A stretch of 64,000 nt of DNA from Caldicellulosiruptor naganoensis (GCF_026914285.1 NZ_CP113864.1:62001-126000); one strand, 5' to 3'; positions 19,389 to 28,452 are shown, counted from the first letter of the stretch. Notes: generated from the letters alone by a model not told the origin. A program made the numbers and translations.

Positions 19389-19862
19389 ATGAGTAGTTCT
19401 TCTTATGTTATATTAGAATATGAGTTTAAAGTTAACGGCAAAATTCCCTCAGATCTACTTTCAAGTTTTGAGGACAAATTTATAAAGTTTTTTTACTATT
19501 TTTGTGATCATATTCTTTTTGATATAAATTTTTATTTTCCCAATAAAGAGATATACAATGCATACTGGCCCAATATACACAGCGAACTGACAGAAATTAA
19601 AGAAATTGATAAAAATTTATTCAAAGTTAAACTGTGGTTTGCTTATGATGAGACACTATCAAAAAGAGGGAAAAAGAAGTTAATAGAGCATTGTAAAGAG
19701 TTTATAAGAAGGATGAACAAATTTTTTGAGTTGTTTGGATATGACGTTAGATTTGGAGACGAACCCATTAGTGAAGAAGTGTATGATCCGGTTGAAGAAT
19801 ATGGAATAGTTCCTGATTATGAAGATTTGTTCTTGGATGATGAAGACGATGAGGATAGTTAA
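19389..19862 (+). CDS. Small acidic protein, possible second immunity protein
   Basis: 157 residues from ATG 19389 with GAGGGGGTG upstream. I do not recognise a family. It has an alpha/beta body rich in Phe and Tyr and a very acidic C-terminal tail (LFLDDEDDEDS). No export signal. It sits 20 bases after the helical gene in the same direction, so it is probably in the toxin operon. Acidic small proteins in this position are often immunity proteins, but nothing in the sequence proves it. Confidence 0.65.
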   Translation: MSSSSYVILEYEFKVNGKIPSDLLSSFEDKFIKFFYYFCDHILFDINFYFPNKEIYNAYWPNIHSELTEIKEIDKNLFKVKLWFAYDETLSKRGKKKLIEHCKEFIRRMNKFFELFGYDVRFGDEPISEEVYDPVEEYGIVPDYEDLFLDDEDDEDS

Positions 19863-19942
19863 TAAGCATTCAAGAGTGTATAAGAAAGTAAATACTATGG
19901 GAAGGGAGATAGAAAATAGCAATTGAATATTATATTAATCAT

Positions 19943-20689
19943 ATGTGTCCTGTAAAAGAAAAATATGACATTAGAGAAATTATAAACACAATGAAATTGA
20001 AAGAGAGTTTGAGTTTTATAGAGAACTTAAATGAAGAAGCCCACCCGAAGAAGGTCAAATTAGCTAAAGTAGGTCCAGACGGCAGGATTATTGAGGAGGA
20101 ATATGATGTAGATGATATTACAGAAAAATGGAACCAATTTAATTTGGCAGGAAGACAATGTTATAAATGTGGGATATCAGGTGGAGGGAAATTCAGGTGT
20201 TACGGCAAAATTGATTATCCAATCACATATAGGTTTGAACTGTGGCTTAAGAGGATATTCGAAAGAGAATTTCGAAGAAAAGACACCCCACTTAAGATAA
20301 TAAATAATTTAGTAGATAAAGGTTATATTACAGGAAAGCAATTTATAGAGTTAAAAAGAGACCCTTCATATTTTGAAAATAACAAAACTGTAAGAATACT
20401 TACAGGTAGAGAACTACTGTTTAATTCTTATATAACAACTGAACATATTTTGGAATTTTATTTTTGTTCGCATAATTGGGAAATGACATATAAAGATAGG
20501 ATTGCTTTATATGCAATATTAATTTATCCTTTCATTATGAGGGGAAGTGATGGTAAATTGACAAATATATTAGCTTTTGAAACTAAAGATGAAGAAGGCA
20601 GAGATTATTCTATAGAGCAATTTAGATATTTTATTCAAGCTATAGCCAATGCGAAGTTTTACGAATGTGATATTACCGTAGAATTATAA
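19943..20689 (+). CDS. Protein of unknown function; C-terminal part is duplicated at 30165-30628
   Basis: 248 residues from ATG 19943. There is no good Shine-Dalgarno site next to this ATG; GGAAGGGAG lies about 35 bases upstream and the frame is open back to 19913, so the start is uncertain. Residues about 70-90 include CYKCGISGGGKFRCYG, a possible metal-binding Cys cluster. From about residue 95 the sequence (ELWLKRIFEREFRRKD onward) is nearly identical to the second half of the chimeric ORF at 29795-30628, and the DNA match covers about 464 bases. The family is unknown. Its place at the end of the toxin operon suggests an accessory or immunity role. Confidence 0.6.
   Translation: MCPVKEKYDIREIINTMKLKESLSFIENLNEEAHPKKVKLAKVGPDGRIIEEEYDVDDITEKWNQFNLAGRQCYKCGISGGGKFRCYGKIDYPITYRFELWLKRIFEREFRRKDTPLKIINNLVDKGYITGKQFIELKRDPSYFENNKTVRILTGRELLFNSYITTEHILEFYFCSHNWEMTYKDRIALYAILIYPFIMRGSDGKLTNILAFETKDEEGRDYSIEQFRYFIQAIANAKFYECDITVEL
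20226..20689 (+). repeat. 464-bp repeat shared with 30165-30628
   Basis: Near-identical DNA encoding the C-terminal ~150 residues of the gene at 19943. In the other copy it is fused to a lipoprotein N-terminus. The match starts abruptly near AGGTTTGAACTG and ends at the stop codon, marking a recombination junction. Confidence 0.88.
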
Positions 20690-20734
20690 TAAATAAAATT
20701 TGTATAAGGTATTTTAAAAAAAATAATAGCTTGT

Positions 20735-21145
20735 TGAATAAAACTGATTAACAGAAAAGACAATAAATAGATATATATAAAAAGCCATCCTCCTTGAGGT
20801 AAAATTATAGTAAGAGAAGACTAAAAACTAACTGAGGAGGTTGGCAATGACTAATTTTATTAAAACACAAAAACAAAAATTTTTAAAGATACGTATGACA
20901 ATCGAGAAAGTAATAAAAGCCTTGGGATTAAGGATAAAAAGTAGCAGGAGAGGAAGACCGAAGAAATTTAAGCTAAGCCGTATAATAGCTTGTTTTGTTT
21001 ACAAATTCAAAAACAAGATAAACAGCTTCAGGGAATTAGAATACAGGATAAATGAAGATGGAGAATTTAAAAAGGCTATAGGGATAGAAAAGAGCCCCGA
21101 TCATACATATTTTTCGAAATAGGCAAAAGTAATTGAAGAAGAATT
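20735..21145 (+). mobile_element. Remnant of a DDE-type IS (5' end of transposase)
   Basis: From a left-end-like TTGTTGAATAAAA, a leader leads to ATG 20847 with GAGGAGGT at good spacing, and the transposase N-terminus follows (MTNFIKTQKQKFLK, SSRRGRPKKFKLSRIIACFVYKFKNK, FRELEYRINEDGEFKKAIGIE) until TAG at 21120-21122 and then TAA shortly after. It is the same family as the remnant at 61738-62775 (SFRELEYRINQNKEFKQVVGIEESPD). The rest of the transposase is missing and the fragment is joined to a membrane-protein remnant. Confidence 0.8.
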
Positions 21146-21163
21146 ATTTAAAAGAATTTTATT

Positions 21164-21491
21164 ACTTTAAAGAAAATCCTTTAAACAGAATTATTCAATT
21201 GTCGATTGTGGTTGGAATAGCAGTCGGAGCAATAATTGATGCTAAATGTACTGGAAATTCTGACAGAATATGCTTAGAATTTTTTTAAATAACTTTCTGT
21301 TATTTTTTACTTTCTTTTTTCTACCTCTAAACATTGGTCTTTTTGTTTTAAAAATAATACCAAGCATTAAAGACTTGGTAGTTTTTGTTTTATTTGAAAT
21401 TGTCTTTACATATTCAGTTTTGCGTTCTAATTATTTATATATTCTCAAATTTAAGAATTACAATAATTATGGGAAAATTGTCATATTATAA
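21164..21491 (+). pseudogene. Truncated paralogue of the membrane protein at 31382-31930
   Basis: Encodes KENPLNRIIQLSIVVGI...GAIIDAKC, then a frameshift with stop, then the membrane segments ending NYLYILKFKNYNNYG. These line up with KEDPLSRIIQLLIVVGI... and NYLYILKFKNYKNYP of the intact minus-strand protein at 31382-31930. The first ~40 residues were lost where the IS fragment joins, and the C-terminus was replaced by the next gene. It is inactive. Confidence 0.8.
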
Positions 21492-22269
21492 GGTATCATA
21501 TTTGGGCACAGTTAGCATTATCAAGGAAACTGAAGAACACCTAAGGTCACTTGAATTGTTGGATAACAATGAATCTATAGATATGGGGATATTTCTCTCA
21601 ATGCTGAGAGCATATGATAGAATTGCTTATGCTGATATTGTAAACGACAGAATATTTGCCTATCTTCTTGATGAGACAAACGATGAATATATCATCACTG
21701 AAAATGAATGGGAAGAAATCAAAAAAAAGATTGGGGGATTTTGTATAATGACAGACGTACTCGATAAAGCAAGAATTGTTTTATTATATCCCAGAAAAGA
21801 ATCTAAACGTGAAAAAATTGAATACGAAACAGATGGCAATAAACTCTGCTCAGTGTGCGGCGAAAAAGCTGTCTACAAACTTTCAAAAACACCGGTGTGG
21901 ATTTGTCCACGGCATTACAACCAACTTTTAAACCGCTCATTGTGGGACTATATTGACAGATACCTTACTGAGAAGGACCCAATCGATACTCTGTGTATTA
22001 AGTATAAAGGTAAAGATATCATCCTTGAAACATGGTTTACTGAGAAGTTAATGGAAAACATTCAGTATTACTTTAGAAATGCCGGGTTTAGAAACTTAAG
22101 ACTTGACAGGGAATTATTCCTGACGGTTGTTAGAAGTTGCGATGGTGTAGTGTATGCCAACTGGATTGAAGACAAACTTGTAACCTTCCGTCTACCACTT
22201 CATGACTGCTTAATAACAAAACAGGAGTGGGAAGAGATAAAACAAAGAGTGATTGTAAAGGAGCTCTGA
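21469..22269 (+). CDS. Unknown protein with two copies of a ~50-residue unit around a zinc-ribbon-like motif
   Basis: 266 residues from ATG 21469; the frame is open further upstream (to 21385) only because it overlaps the membrane-protein remnant in another frame, and no Shine-Dalgarno site is seen, so the true N-terminus may be lost. Two related units are visible: IFLSMLRAYDRIAYADIV...NEWEEIKKKI and LFLTVVRSCDGVVYANWI...QEWEEIKQRV. Between them is CSVCGEKAVYKLS...WICPRHY, a Cys2-Cys-His pattern that may bind zinc. No signal peptide. Not recognised as a family. It may be a toxin-island gene truncated by the recombination that placed it next to the membrane remnant. Confidence 0.5.
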   Translation: MGKLSYYKVSYLGTVSIIKETEEHLRSLELLDNNESIDMGIFLSMLRAYDRIAYADIVNDRIFAYLLDETNDEYIITENEWEEIKKKIGGFCIMTDVLDKARIVLLYPRKESKREKIEYETDGNKLCSVCGEKAVYKLSKTPVWICPRHYNQLLNRSLWDYIDRYLTEKDPIDTLCIKYKGKDIILETWFTEKLMENIQYYFRNAGFRNLRLDRELFLTVVRSCDGVVYANWIEDKLVTFRLPLHDCLITKQEWEEIKQRVIVKEL

Positions 22270-22386
22270 AAAAATCTGTATAATCGACAAAAGCCCTGAT
22301 TCCAACCCAGAATTTTGTAAACTTCTGTGAACGCAAACTTTATTTTGTCTAACTGCACAGTTTCGAGAGCTTTTGCTTAAATTACG

Positions 22387-22500
22387 TTGCAAAAACTAAA
22401 ATTTTGGTGTATAACAAATTTAGAGGGGAAAACTACACTTAAAACCTGTCTACAAAAATGTAAAAATAGAAGTCAAGTCACAGATTTTTTGCGGTTTTTG
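22387..22500 (+). ncRNA. Repeated promoter-leader unit, copy 1 (degenerate terminator)
   Basis: TTGCAA (22387) and TATAAC (22410) form a promoter with 17-bp spacing. The leader includes the conserved core CTACAAAAATGTAAA also found at 28267-28386 and 29048-29168. Where the other two copies have a clean hairpin plus T tract, this one has a weaker CACAGATTTTTTGCGGTTTTTG. No ORF follows closely. It may be a short RNA gene or an orphan 5' leader. The gap 22270-22386 holds nothing else supported. Confidence 0.45.
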
Positions 22501-22540
22501 TCTTTGAAAGGTGTTCAAAGGTAAGTAAAATCAAAAGGAA

Positions 22541-22591
22541 GTTAGCCACGGCAAAAGTCAGAAAGTAAATTTGTCGTGGCTTTTTGTTTCT
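22541..22591 (+). terminator. Terminator-like hairpin upstream of split lipoprotein gene, copy 1
   Basis: AGCCACGGCAAA (22544) pairs with TTTGTCGTGGCT and TTTTTG follows. The related hairpin at 29543-29598 stands at the same place upstream of the chimeric gene, so the whole upstream region of the lipoprotein gene is duplicated. Confidence 0.75.
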
Positions 22592-22679
22592 TTAGCAGGC
22601 AAAATTCTGTGCAGTAAATTTCAAAATCATGGTATAACTATAATGAGAAAAAACTTTAGCAAAAGGAGTTGATATAGCC

Positions 22680-22709
22680 ATGAGAAAGGATATAACTTTT
22701 ACAATTTAA
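22680..22709 (+). other. Nine-codon open frame behind a strong ribosome-binding site
   Basis: AAAAGGAG followed 11 bases later by ATG, reading MRKDITFTI and stop. The same sequence occurs at 29687-29716. After a +1 shift the reading continues NYSLFGKSVQFLKKYG to a stop just before the lipoprotein gene, so this is either a leader peptide or the start of a decayed small gene of about 33 residues. Confidence 0.35.
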
Positions 22710-22787
22710 TTACAGCCTCTTCGGAAAAAGTGTACAGTTTTTAAAAAAGTATGGTATAAAAAATAATGTAAAACAATAAGAAATGAG

Positions 22788-23720
22788 ATGAGTATCATGA
22801 GGCGTTACATTAAAAAAGTTACAGTTTTTATGCTCATAACGTTGTTATTATTTTTGACAGCGTGCGGTAACGGCGTGAAGACCAGTAAGACGACCAGCAG
22901 CAAACCAGAGTCAAAGACTAATACTGAAATGAATACAGTTGCAGTTGCAACACAGACAAAAAGTACACCAAAACCGACTGTTGCATACATCACAACAACT
23001 GAAGGGTTTGTCACACAGATTCTGCAAAGGGCAAGGGTTAACCCCGCAACATTCGAGACAGCACTTTCAATGAAATTATTCCGCCAGAAGTAAAAAGGAA
23101 TTCTGTTTTGACAAGGGCACAGGCTTCGTTCATAATCTGGAACGCAATAAACAAGATCGACCAGCTCAGGGTTAAGAACGTGCCACAGAGTTACAAGGTA
23201 GAAGATTTGTGGGAAAGTTACCTGTCAGGCAAGAGCGTAGTGTTGCATACAGGGTACTCGTCACGTGGAGCATATGCGTTGTTCAACCAGTTTGTACGAC
23301 TCGAAACAAAATATCCTGACGGTTCAATTAAAATCAGATACGTGTACAGTCCGATAGTAGTAGACCCTAAAAAACATCCGCATGGTACAGTCCAGGAAAC
23401 ACGTGCTCTGATTCAAAAGTTCAAAAAGATGTATCCTAACAAAGTTGTAATTGCTATTCCGGAAAGAAACAATATCATATGCGTTAAGAACGAAAAAGTT
23501 ATTTATACGACACTTGTCCCTGACCCGAAAAATAAGAAGAAGATGATAGAGAAAAAACAAACTGTAACAAGAGATGCGTACTATATACTTTTTTGAGCGC
23601 AACAAAAAACCATATAGCTATGTCATTGGGTCAAAACTGTACAACTATTATCCAGCGGTGTTTTATACATCTGATGAAAAACCGGCCAGGTACGCCAAAT
23701 ATATGTCTAAATACAGTCCT
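22788..23720 (+). pseudogene. 5' part of a large lipoprotein gene, frameshifted and split by IS copy 2
   Basis: ATG 22788 (or 22797) starts a lipoprotein signal ending in the lipobox LFLTAC, then a Ser/Thr/Lys linker, then an SLH-like stretch. Compared with the parallel copy at 29795, one base is missing near 23076 (GAAATTATTCC instead of GAAACTTATTCC), which brings a stop at 23093. The right frame continues as TRAQASFIIWNAINKID and onward. A second frame break occurs at the T6 run near 23585-23590 (DAYYILF-stop instead of LFERNKKPYSY). The gene is then cut at 23720 by the insertion sequence. Intact it would encode about 640 residues of a secreted lipoprotein of unknown function. Confidence 0.85.
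23132..23720. repeat. Left copy of 589-bp direct repeat flanking IS copy 2
   Basis: The 589 bases ending at the left edge of the insertion sequence are repeated exactly at 25703-26291, starting at its right edge. Both copies lie inside the same lipoprotein gene and carry the same T6 frameshift, so the duplication is younger than that lesion. The arrangement gene(A-B)-IS-gene(B-C) is what a 589-bp target duplication would produce. Confidence 0.93.
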
Positions 23721-23860
23721 CTTGACTTTGTCAGTTAAGAGGTGTTTTTGAGCTAACAAAAAATAACAAAGTCTTAATTTATGCGGGTTTCAAGAAGAGA
23801 AAAATAAAAAATTTTAAAAAATGTAGGGACAAATTTTAGCTTAATATATACTGAATTTGC

Positions 23861-23889
23861 TTGACTTTTTAAATATTTTGTGGTACAAT
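23861..23889 (+). promoter_or_regulatory. Transposase promoter inside the IS
   Basis: TTGACT (23861-23866), 17 bases, TACAAT (23884-23889), 30 bases before the transposase ATG at 23919. The same promoter is present in copy 1. Confidence 0.75.
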
Positions 23890-23918
23890 ATAACAAACTA
23901 TCTTCAAGGAGTTGCCAT

Positions 23919-25622
23919 ATGTTTGTCAAAATTACTAATGCTGGCGGTTATCAGTATGTTAGGTTAGTCGAAAATTACCGTGAAAATGGTAAAGTAAAGC
24001 AAAGAGTACTATTTAACTTTGGTAGACTTGATATTCTCAAAGATGACCCCGCTTTTAAAAACATTGTAAAAAAACTATCTGATATTGTCGCTGAAACAAC
24101 TACTGAGAATGCAAAAGCTGTTACTATTGAATCTGAAGAAGATATTTCGGATGCAGTTGTAAAAAACTGGGGATACATTGTATACAGAAAGTTATGGCAG
24201 GAGCTTGAAATTGATAAGTTTTTAAAAGGGAAAGCAGCAAAAGAGAGAAAGATAAAATTTGATGTAGACAAAGTAAGTTTTTTAATGACCATACAGAGAT
24301 TGATAGAGCCAATGAGCAAACTAAGAACTTATCATCAGAGAAGCAAATATTTTGGATTTGAAGAGGATATAGATTTGAATCAATTGTACAGGTGTTTAGA
24401 TTTTCTTGACAGTGTAAAAGAAGATTTAGAGACATACCTGTATCAGAGAAATAAAGACTTATTTAAGATGGTAGTTGATGTAGTGTTTTATGATGTGACG
24501 ACAATATACTTTGAGAGTTGTAGAGCGGATGAACTTAAAAATTTTGGGTTTAGCAAAGACAACAAGGTAAATGAAGTGCAAGTTGTATTAGGGCTTTTGG
24601 TGGACAAAGAAGGCAGACCGATAGGGTATGAACTTTTTCCTGGTAATACGATAGATAGCAAGACGATGGTAAAGATACTGAGGAAGCTGAAGGAAAAATT
24701 TAGTATAGATAAGATAATAATAGTAGCAGACAAAGGGCTTAACAGCAGAATAAATTTAAAGATGATAAAAGAAGCTGGGTACGACTATATAGTAGCAAGC
24801 AGATTAAAGAATGCAAGTAAAGAAATTTTAGATGAAGTTTTTAATGAAGAAGGATATAAAAGACTTGATGGCAAAAGATGTTTGAATGCTGAAGAAATTT
24901 ATGGTGATGAATTCAAATATAAGGTATTGGAAAGAACAAATATTGTCAAGGATGAAGAGGGTAAAGAGTTCAAAATAGAAGAGAATTTGATAATAACGTA
25001 TTCAAGCAAGAGAGCCAAGAAAGACAAAGAAGACAGAGAGAGATTGGTAAGAAAAGCCAAAGAGCTTTTAGAGAACAAAGGAAGCATAACAGCCTTAGAA
25101 AAGAAAGGTGCAAGGAAATATTTGAAGAAGAAATCAAAATCAGAAGAATATGTATTGGATGAGGAAGCGATAAAACGAGATGAGAAATTTGACGGTTATT
25201 ATGCAATTCAAACGAGCAAAAAGGATATGGATGTAGAAGAGGTTTTAGGAGCATATCACGATTTATGGAAGATAGAACAGTCATTCAGAGTAATGAAAAG
25301 CTGTTTAGAAGTGCGACCGATATATCACTTTACAGAAAGCAGAATAAAAGGACATTTTGTGATATGTTTTTTGGCATTTTTACTGCAAAGGACATTGGAA
25401 TATATTTTGAGGAGAAAAGGTAAAGGAATAAGTAGTGAAAGGATAATGGAAGCAATATATTCAATGAACTTTTTTGAAATAGAGATAAAAGGGAAGAAAT
25501 ATTTGATAAAGCAAAAAATTGAGGGAGAAGCTGGAGATATACTGAATGTAATGAAGATAAAGGGTCCAAAAAACTTCATGACATATGAGGAAGGCTTAGA
25601 ATTTATTGGTATTAGCAAATGA
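23919..25622 (+). CDS. IS1634-family DDE transposase
   Basis: 567 residues from ATG 23919, with AAGGAG 7 bases upstream; the GTG at 23880 lies inside the promoter region and is not the start. It is identical by eye to the copy-1 enzyme except Thr for Ser in LRTYHQRSKYF and Glu for Gly in KIEGEAGDIL. All three candidate catalytic acids are kept. The high identity of the two copies indicates recent transposition within this genome. Confidence 0.93.
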   Translation: MFVKITNAGGYQYVRLVENYRENGKVKQRVLFNFGRLDILKDDPAFKNIVKKLSDIVAETTTENAKAVTIESEEDISDAVVKNWGYIVYRKLWQELEIDKFLKGKAAKERKIKFDVDKVSFLMTIQRLIEPMSKLRTYHQRSKYFGFEEDIDLNQLYRCLDFLDSVKEDLETYLYQRNKDLFKMVVDVVFYDVTTIYFESCRADELKNFGFSKDNKVNEVQVVLGLLVDKEGRPIGYELFPGNTIDSKTMVKILRKLKEKFSIDKIIIVADKGLNSRINLKMIKEAGYDYIVASRLKNASKEILDEVFNEEGYKRLDGKRCLNAEEIYGDEFKYKVLERTNIVKDEEGKEFKIEENLIITYSSKRAKKDKEDRERLVRKAKELLENKGSITALEKKGARKYLKKKSKSEEYVLDEEAIKRDEKFDGYYAIQTSKKDMDVEEVLGAYHDLWKIEQSFRVMKSCLEVRPIYHFTESRIKGHFVICFLAFLLQRTLEYILRRKGKGISSERIMEAIYSMNFFEIEIKGKKYLIKQKIEGEAGDILNVMKIKGPKNFMTYEEGLEFIGISK

Positions 25623-25702
25623 TGTAGTGACAAAATTGAGGTCCATATTTTGTCAATCCCAGTCCTCCCAAGCTTTTTGAGCTTCAAACTGACAAAGTCA
25701 AG

Positions 25703-26291
25703 ATAATCTGGAACGCAATAAACAAGATCGACCAGCTCAGGGTTAAGAACGTGCCACAGAGTTACAAGGTAGAAGATTTGTGGGAAAGTTACCTGTCAGG
25801 CAAGAGCGTAGTGTTGCATACAGGGTACTCGTCACGTGGAGCATATGCGTTGTTCAACCAGTTTGTACGACTCGAAACAAAATATCCTGACGGTTCAATT
25901 AAAATCAGATACGTGTACAGTCCGATAGTAGTAGACCCTAAAAAACATCCGCATGGTACAGTCCAGGAAACACGTGCTCTGATTCAAAAGTTCAAAAAGA
26001 TGTATCCTAACAAAGTTGTAATTGCTATTCCGGAAAGAAACAATATCATATGCGTTAAGAACGAAAAAGTTATTTATACGACACTTGTCCCTGACCCGAA
26101 AAATAAGAAGAAGATGATAGAGAAAAAACAAACTGTAACAAGAGATGCGTACTATATACTTTTTTGAGCGCAACAAAAAACCATATAGCTATGTCATTGG
26201 GTCAAAACTGTACAACTATTATCCAGCGGTGTTTTATACATCTGATGAAAAACCGGCCAGGTACGCCAAATATATGTCTAAATACAGTCCT
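25703..26291. repeat. Right copy of 589-bp direct repeat flanking IS copy 2
   Basis: Exact duplicate of 23132-23720. Base 26292 onward continues the original lipoprotein gene without interruption. Deleting the IS and one repeat restores the ancestral gene order. Confidence 0.93.
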
Positions 26292-27287
26292 TCAAACGAT
26301 AAGTATGTGATGTTCAAACAGTATCCGATAGATTTCAGGTACAACAAATACATTTATGACTGGCTCAAAAAACTTCCGAGACTTTACACCTGTTACGATT
26401 ACAAAAGGTTTGAAAAGTACGGGTATATTGAAGATATAAAATCAATACCGCAACTTTACAAGGAACCGGTGCTGAGACTGTTTGACCTTGGCATATACGT
26501 TTACGACAAATCACCGATATACTACCAGAAAGTGAGAGCAAAACCCGGTAAAACTCTGACCGAGCAGGAAGCGCAGACGTTAATAGACAGACTGTTTGAT
26601 GAGAAGAAAAGAGACGTGTTTGACGAGGTGACATACGACTCAGCACTGTACATGACACAAACCGGCGATGTAATCTGTGGACGATCAAACCTTGGAAATA
26701 TAGACATTTTGATTCAACAGATGGCCCCGTTCAGTGAGACCCAGGTCATTAGCGAACTTGACGCTGTAGTGTTTGAAACACCTGTTGCAACAGTGAGAGT
26801 ATTGCCTGGCGCTGCAAAAACACTCAAATACCAACTTGAACACAGCGAGAGTTTCAAAATGGGCTACTGGCACAGACTTGCTCTGGTTCCAAGATGGTAT
26901 ATGTGGCAAGAAAAGGACAAGTCACTTTACATGACGTTCTACCCGACGTATGTAATTAAGAAGAAATCAGGAATGCCAATTGTTGGGCGTGATGATTCTT
27001 CAGCATGGATATCCCCGACAAGTGTATCAACATTAGCGTTTGGTGAACAGTTACCCGATGCAGTAAAAGGTCTGTGGAAATTAGCAGACTATTTAGATAA
27101 GCCCGGTGTCCTGAAAGCAGGAAAACCAGGTGCTCTTGTAAAGTGTCCCGATTTTTACTACTATGAAGAACGAATAAGTGATGGTCAGGATGTGGTTTTA
27201 GATTTTGTAAGTGTAATATACTTTGTCCAGCCCGATGTTGAGTATTCGAAATATATTGTTTTCAAACCAGACCCGAAGTATAAATAA
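25703..27287 (+). pseudogene. 3' part of the split lipoprotein gene
   Basis: Continues the gene begun at 22788. The frame is broken once at the T6 run (about 26156-26161), after which about 375 residues remain open to 27287 (FERNKKPYSYVIGSK, YYPAVFYTSDEKPARYAK, MYMWQ-type Tyr-rich segments, ending FKPDPKYK). The large aromatic-rich domain is not one I recognise. It is predicted to be extracytoplasmic because of the lipoprotein signal in the 5' part. An internal ATG at 26145 would give a cytosolic fragment without that signal. Confidence 0.8.
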
Positions 27288-27309
27288 TGTGTGAGGTGGT
27301 GAGGGTAGA

Positions 27310-27717
27310 ATGCGTGGAAGGATATTGTCGCTGGGCACAGCATGTATGGTTGTACTTGCCATGGTGTTAACCGCTGTGCTGTGCCCTTTTCCTTTATCAA
27401 AAACACATGCTGAGACTGCAAGTTACAACGACCCGGAAAAAGAAGGTATTCTTGCCGATGAAGGACTTATAAATGCGCTTTCTGATGAAGCTAAAGAAAA
27501 GCTTTACAACGATACAAAAGAAGATGGTTACTGGGTAGAAGTAGTGGAATTTAGGGGGAAAAAGCGAGTATACTTTCATATGCCGATAAACGAGGAACTG
27601 ACCAGGTTGCACAAAGGAATAATAGTGTACATCTGTGGCTTTTTGTTTTTCAGGAGTGCTTTTAGATGCAAAAGAAAACTTCAGGGTTTTGTATTCAAAA
27701 AGAATTTCAAACTCTAA
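27310..27717 (+). CDS. Secreted protein, probably truncated
   Basis: 135 residues from ATG 27310 behind a GAGGTGGTGAGGG tract, 20 bases after the lipoprotein stop. The first ~36 residues form a signal peptide (ILSLGTACMVVLAMVLTAVL... ending near THAETAS). The central part (EKLYNDTKEDGYWVEVVEFRGKKRVYF) looks like a normal protein. From about 27615 the reading enters the conserved terminator-like and 44-aa-peptide region in another frame, so the last ~35 residues are probably not native and the gene has lost its original 3' end. Function unknown. Confidence 0.55.
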   Translation: MRGRILSLGTACMVVLAMVLTAVLCPFPLSKTHAETASYNDPEKEGILADEGLINALSDEAKEKLYNDTKEDGYWVEVVEFRGKKRVYFHMPINEELTRLHKGIIVYICGFLFFRSAFRCKRKLQGFVFKKNFKL

Positions 27718-27800
27718 AACTGCTCTTGCCAGAAGTTATCCTATTCCTCTTAATGCTTGCAATGCTTGTTATTCGAATCCTTGCCGCTTTGCTATATTGA
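27666..27800 (+). CDS. 44-residue single-span membrane peptide, paralogue A
   Basis: ATG 27666 to TGA 27798-27800. The peptide has a charged N-terminus (MQKKTSGFCIQKEF), then QTLKLLLPEVILFLLM and a hydrophobic stretch ending RILAALLY. It aligns without gaps to the 44-residue peptide at 29183-29317, differing by conservative changes, and the flanking DNA is also conserved. CAGGAG lies about 9 bases upstream. Its size and single membrane span resemble type I toxins or small membrane regulators; this is inference. It overlaps the degraded tail of the preceding ORF. Confidence 0.6.
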   Translation: MQKKTSGFCIQKEFQTLKLLLPEVILFLLMLAMLVIRILAALLY

Positions 27801-27804
27801 GTTC

Positions 27805-27897
27805 TTGTAAAACAGGCAAAAACCTGCTACAATATACTTAAAATATCTACCAGAAGTGTAGTTTATAGGTGTTTATATAGAGTGTCAAATTTTTTAA
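27805..27897 (+). promoter_or_regulatory. Promoter plus conserved ~47-nt element, copy 1
   Basis: TTGTAA (27805) and TACAAT (27828) with 17-bp spacing; the spacer contains the small inverted repeat CAGG-CAAAAA-CCTG. About 15 bases later comes a conserved element (AGAAGTGTAG...GTGTTTATA...GAGTGTCAAATTTTTT, 27851-27896) also found at 29366-29412 and 29461-29507. It could be a very short RNA ending in the T tract, or a leader. Confidence 0.5.
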
Positions 27898-28266
27898 AAA
27901 GCAAAAGAAGGCGAGGTTTTAACACCAACAAATGTTCGTTATTTATAACAAACTCAAGCCAATTCAAACTTTCATAAAACCATGGCAGGTTGCAGGGTAG
28001 CTTGGAAGCTCACAGCGGACTCTGGTATGTGGTTCAAAGCAAGAATACAGCTGGGTTTGGAGGAAGTGGACAGGTCCGGGAAGGGCTTTTGAGCTGCTAA
28101 AGTAGCAAACAAAAACGATCAAAAGGCTGAAAGAAAGTATTGAAAACGGTTACATAACAGCCTGCCGCAATTTTCCCTGCCACAGCTGTGCACAGCCTGC
28201 CCAAAAAGCCTGAACAGGACTCTGCCCGGTTGTCCGGAGCCCTGATAAATCTCTTCCCGGACCATA
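27898..28266. other. Gene-free relict sequence
   Basis: No supported gene. The part at about 27980-28130 and 28160-28260 is visibly richer in G and C than its surroundings and has short open stretches on the plus strand (for example QGSLEAHSGLWYVVQSKN), all broken by stops. It looks like the eroded end of a foreign gene. Confidence 0.4.
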
Positions 28267-28386
28267 TTGCACAAACTGCAAACACGGTGTATAATAAAAA
28301 CAGCTGGCAAAACTGCACTTAAAACCTGTCTACAAAAATGTAAAGATAAAAACTGCCACAGCAAAAAGCTGTGGTTTTTGTTTTTG
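28267..28386 (+). ncRNA. Repeated promoter-leader-terminator unit, copy 2
   Basis: TTGCAC (28267) and TATAAT (28290) with 17-bp spacing, then a conserved leader (GGCAAAACTGCACTTAAAACC... CTACAAAAATGTAAA) and a clean terminator: CCACAGC, 5-nt loop, GCTGTGG, TTTTTGTTTTT (28356-28386). The predicted transcript is about 80-90 nt and has no ORF. The same layout is seen at 29048-29168 and, weaker, at 22387-22500. Confidence 0.6.
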
Positions 28387-28452
28387 TAGCATAAATACAC
28401 CGGTTTGTGGTATAATCATCATTAGAGAATCTTATACAGGGGAGTTTTGGTC

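Larger units (their letters stand above)
23721..25702 (+). mobile_element. IS1634-family insertion sequence, copy 2 (complete, 1982 bp)
   Basis: Begins CTTGACTTTGTCAGTT and ends with its inverted complement. Same length as copy 1 and opposite in orientation within the window. It carries one intact transposase gene. It disrupts a lipoprotein gene and is flanked by a 589-bp perfect direct repeat. Confidence 0.94.

Noticed and set aside
26145..27287. Independent gene starting at ATG 26145
   Set aside because: The sequence before this ATG continues the same protein in the neighbouring frame and in the split lipoprotein; it is a downstream fragment, not a separate gene.
28119..28400. Minus-strand ORFs in 28.1-28.4 kb
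   Set aside because: No start signals, Cys/Ser-rich random composition, and they overlap the terminator of the repeated RNA unit.
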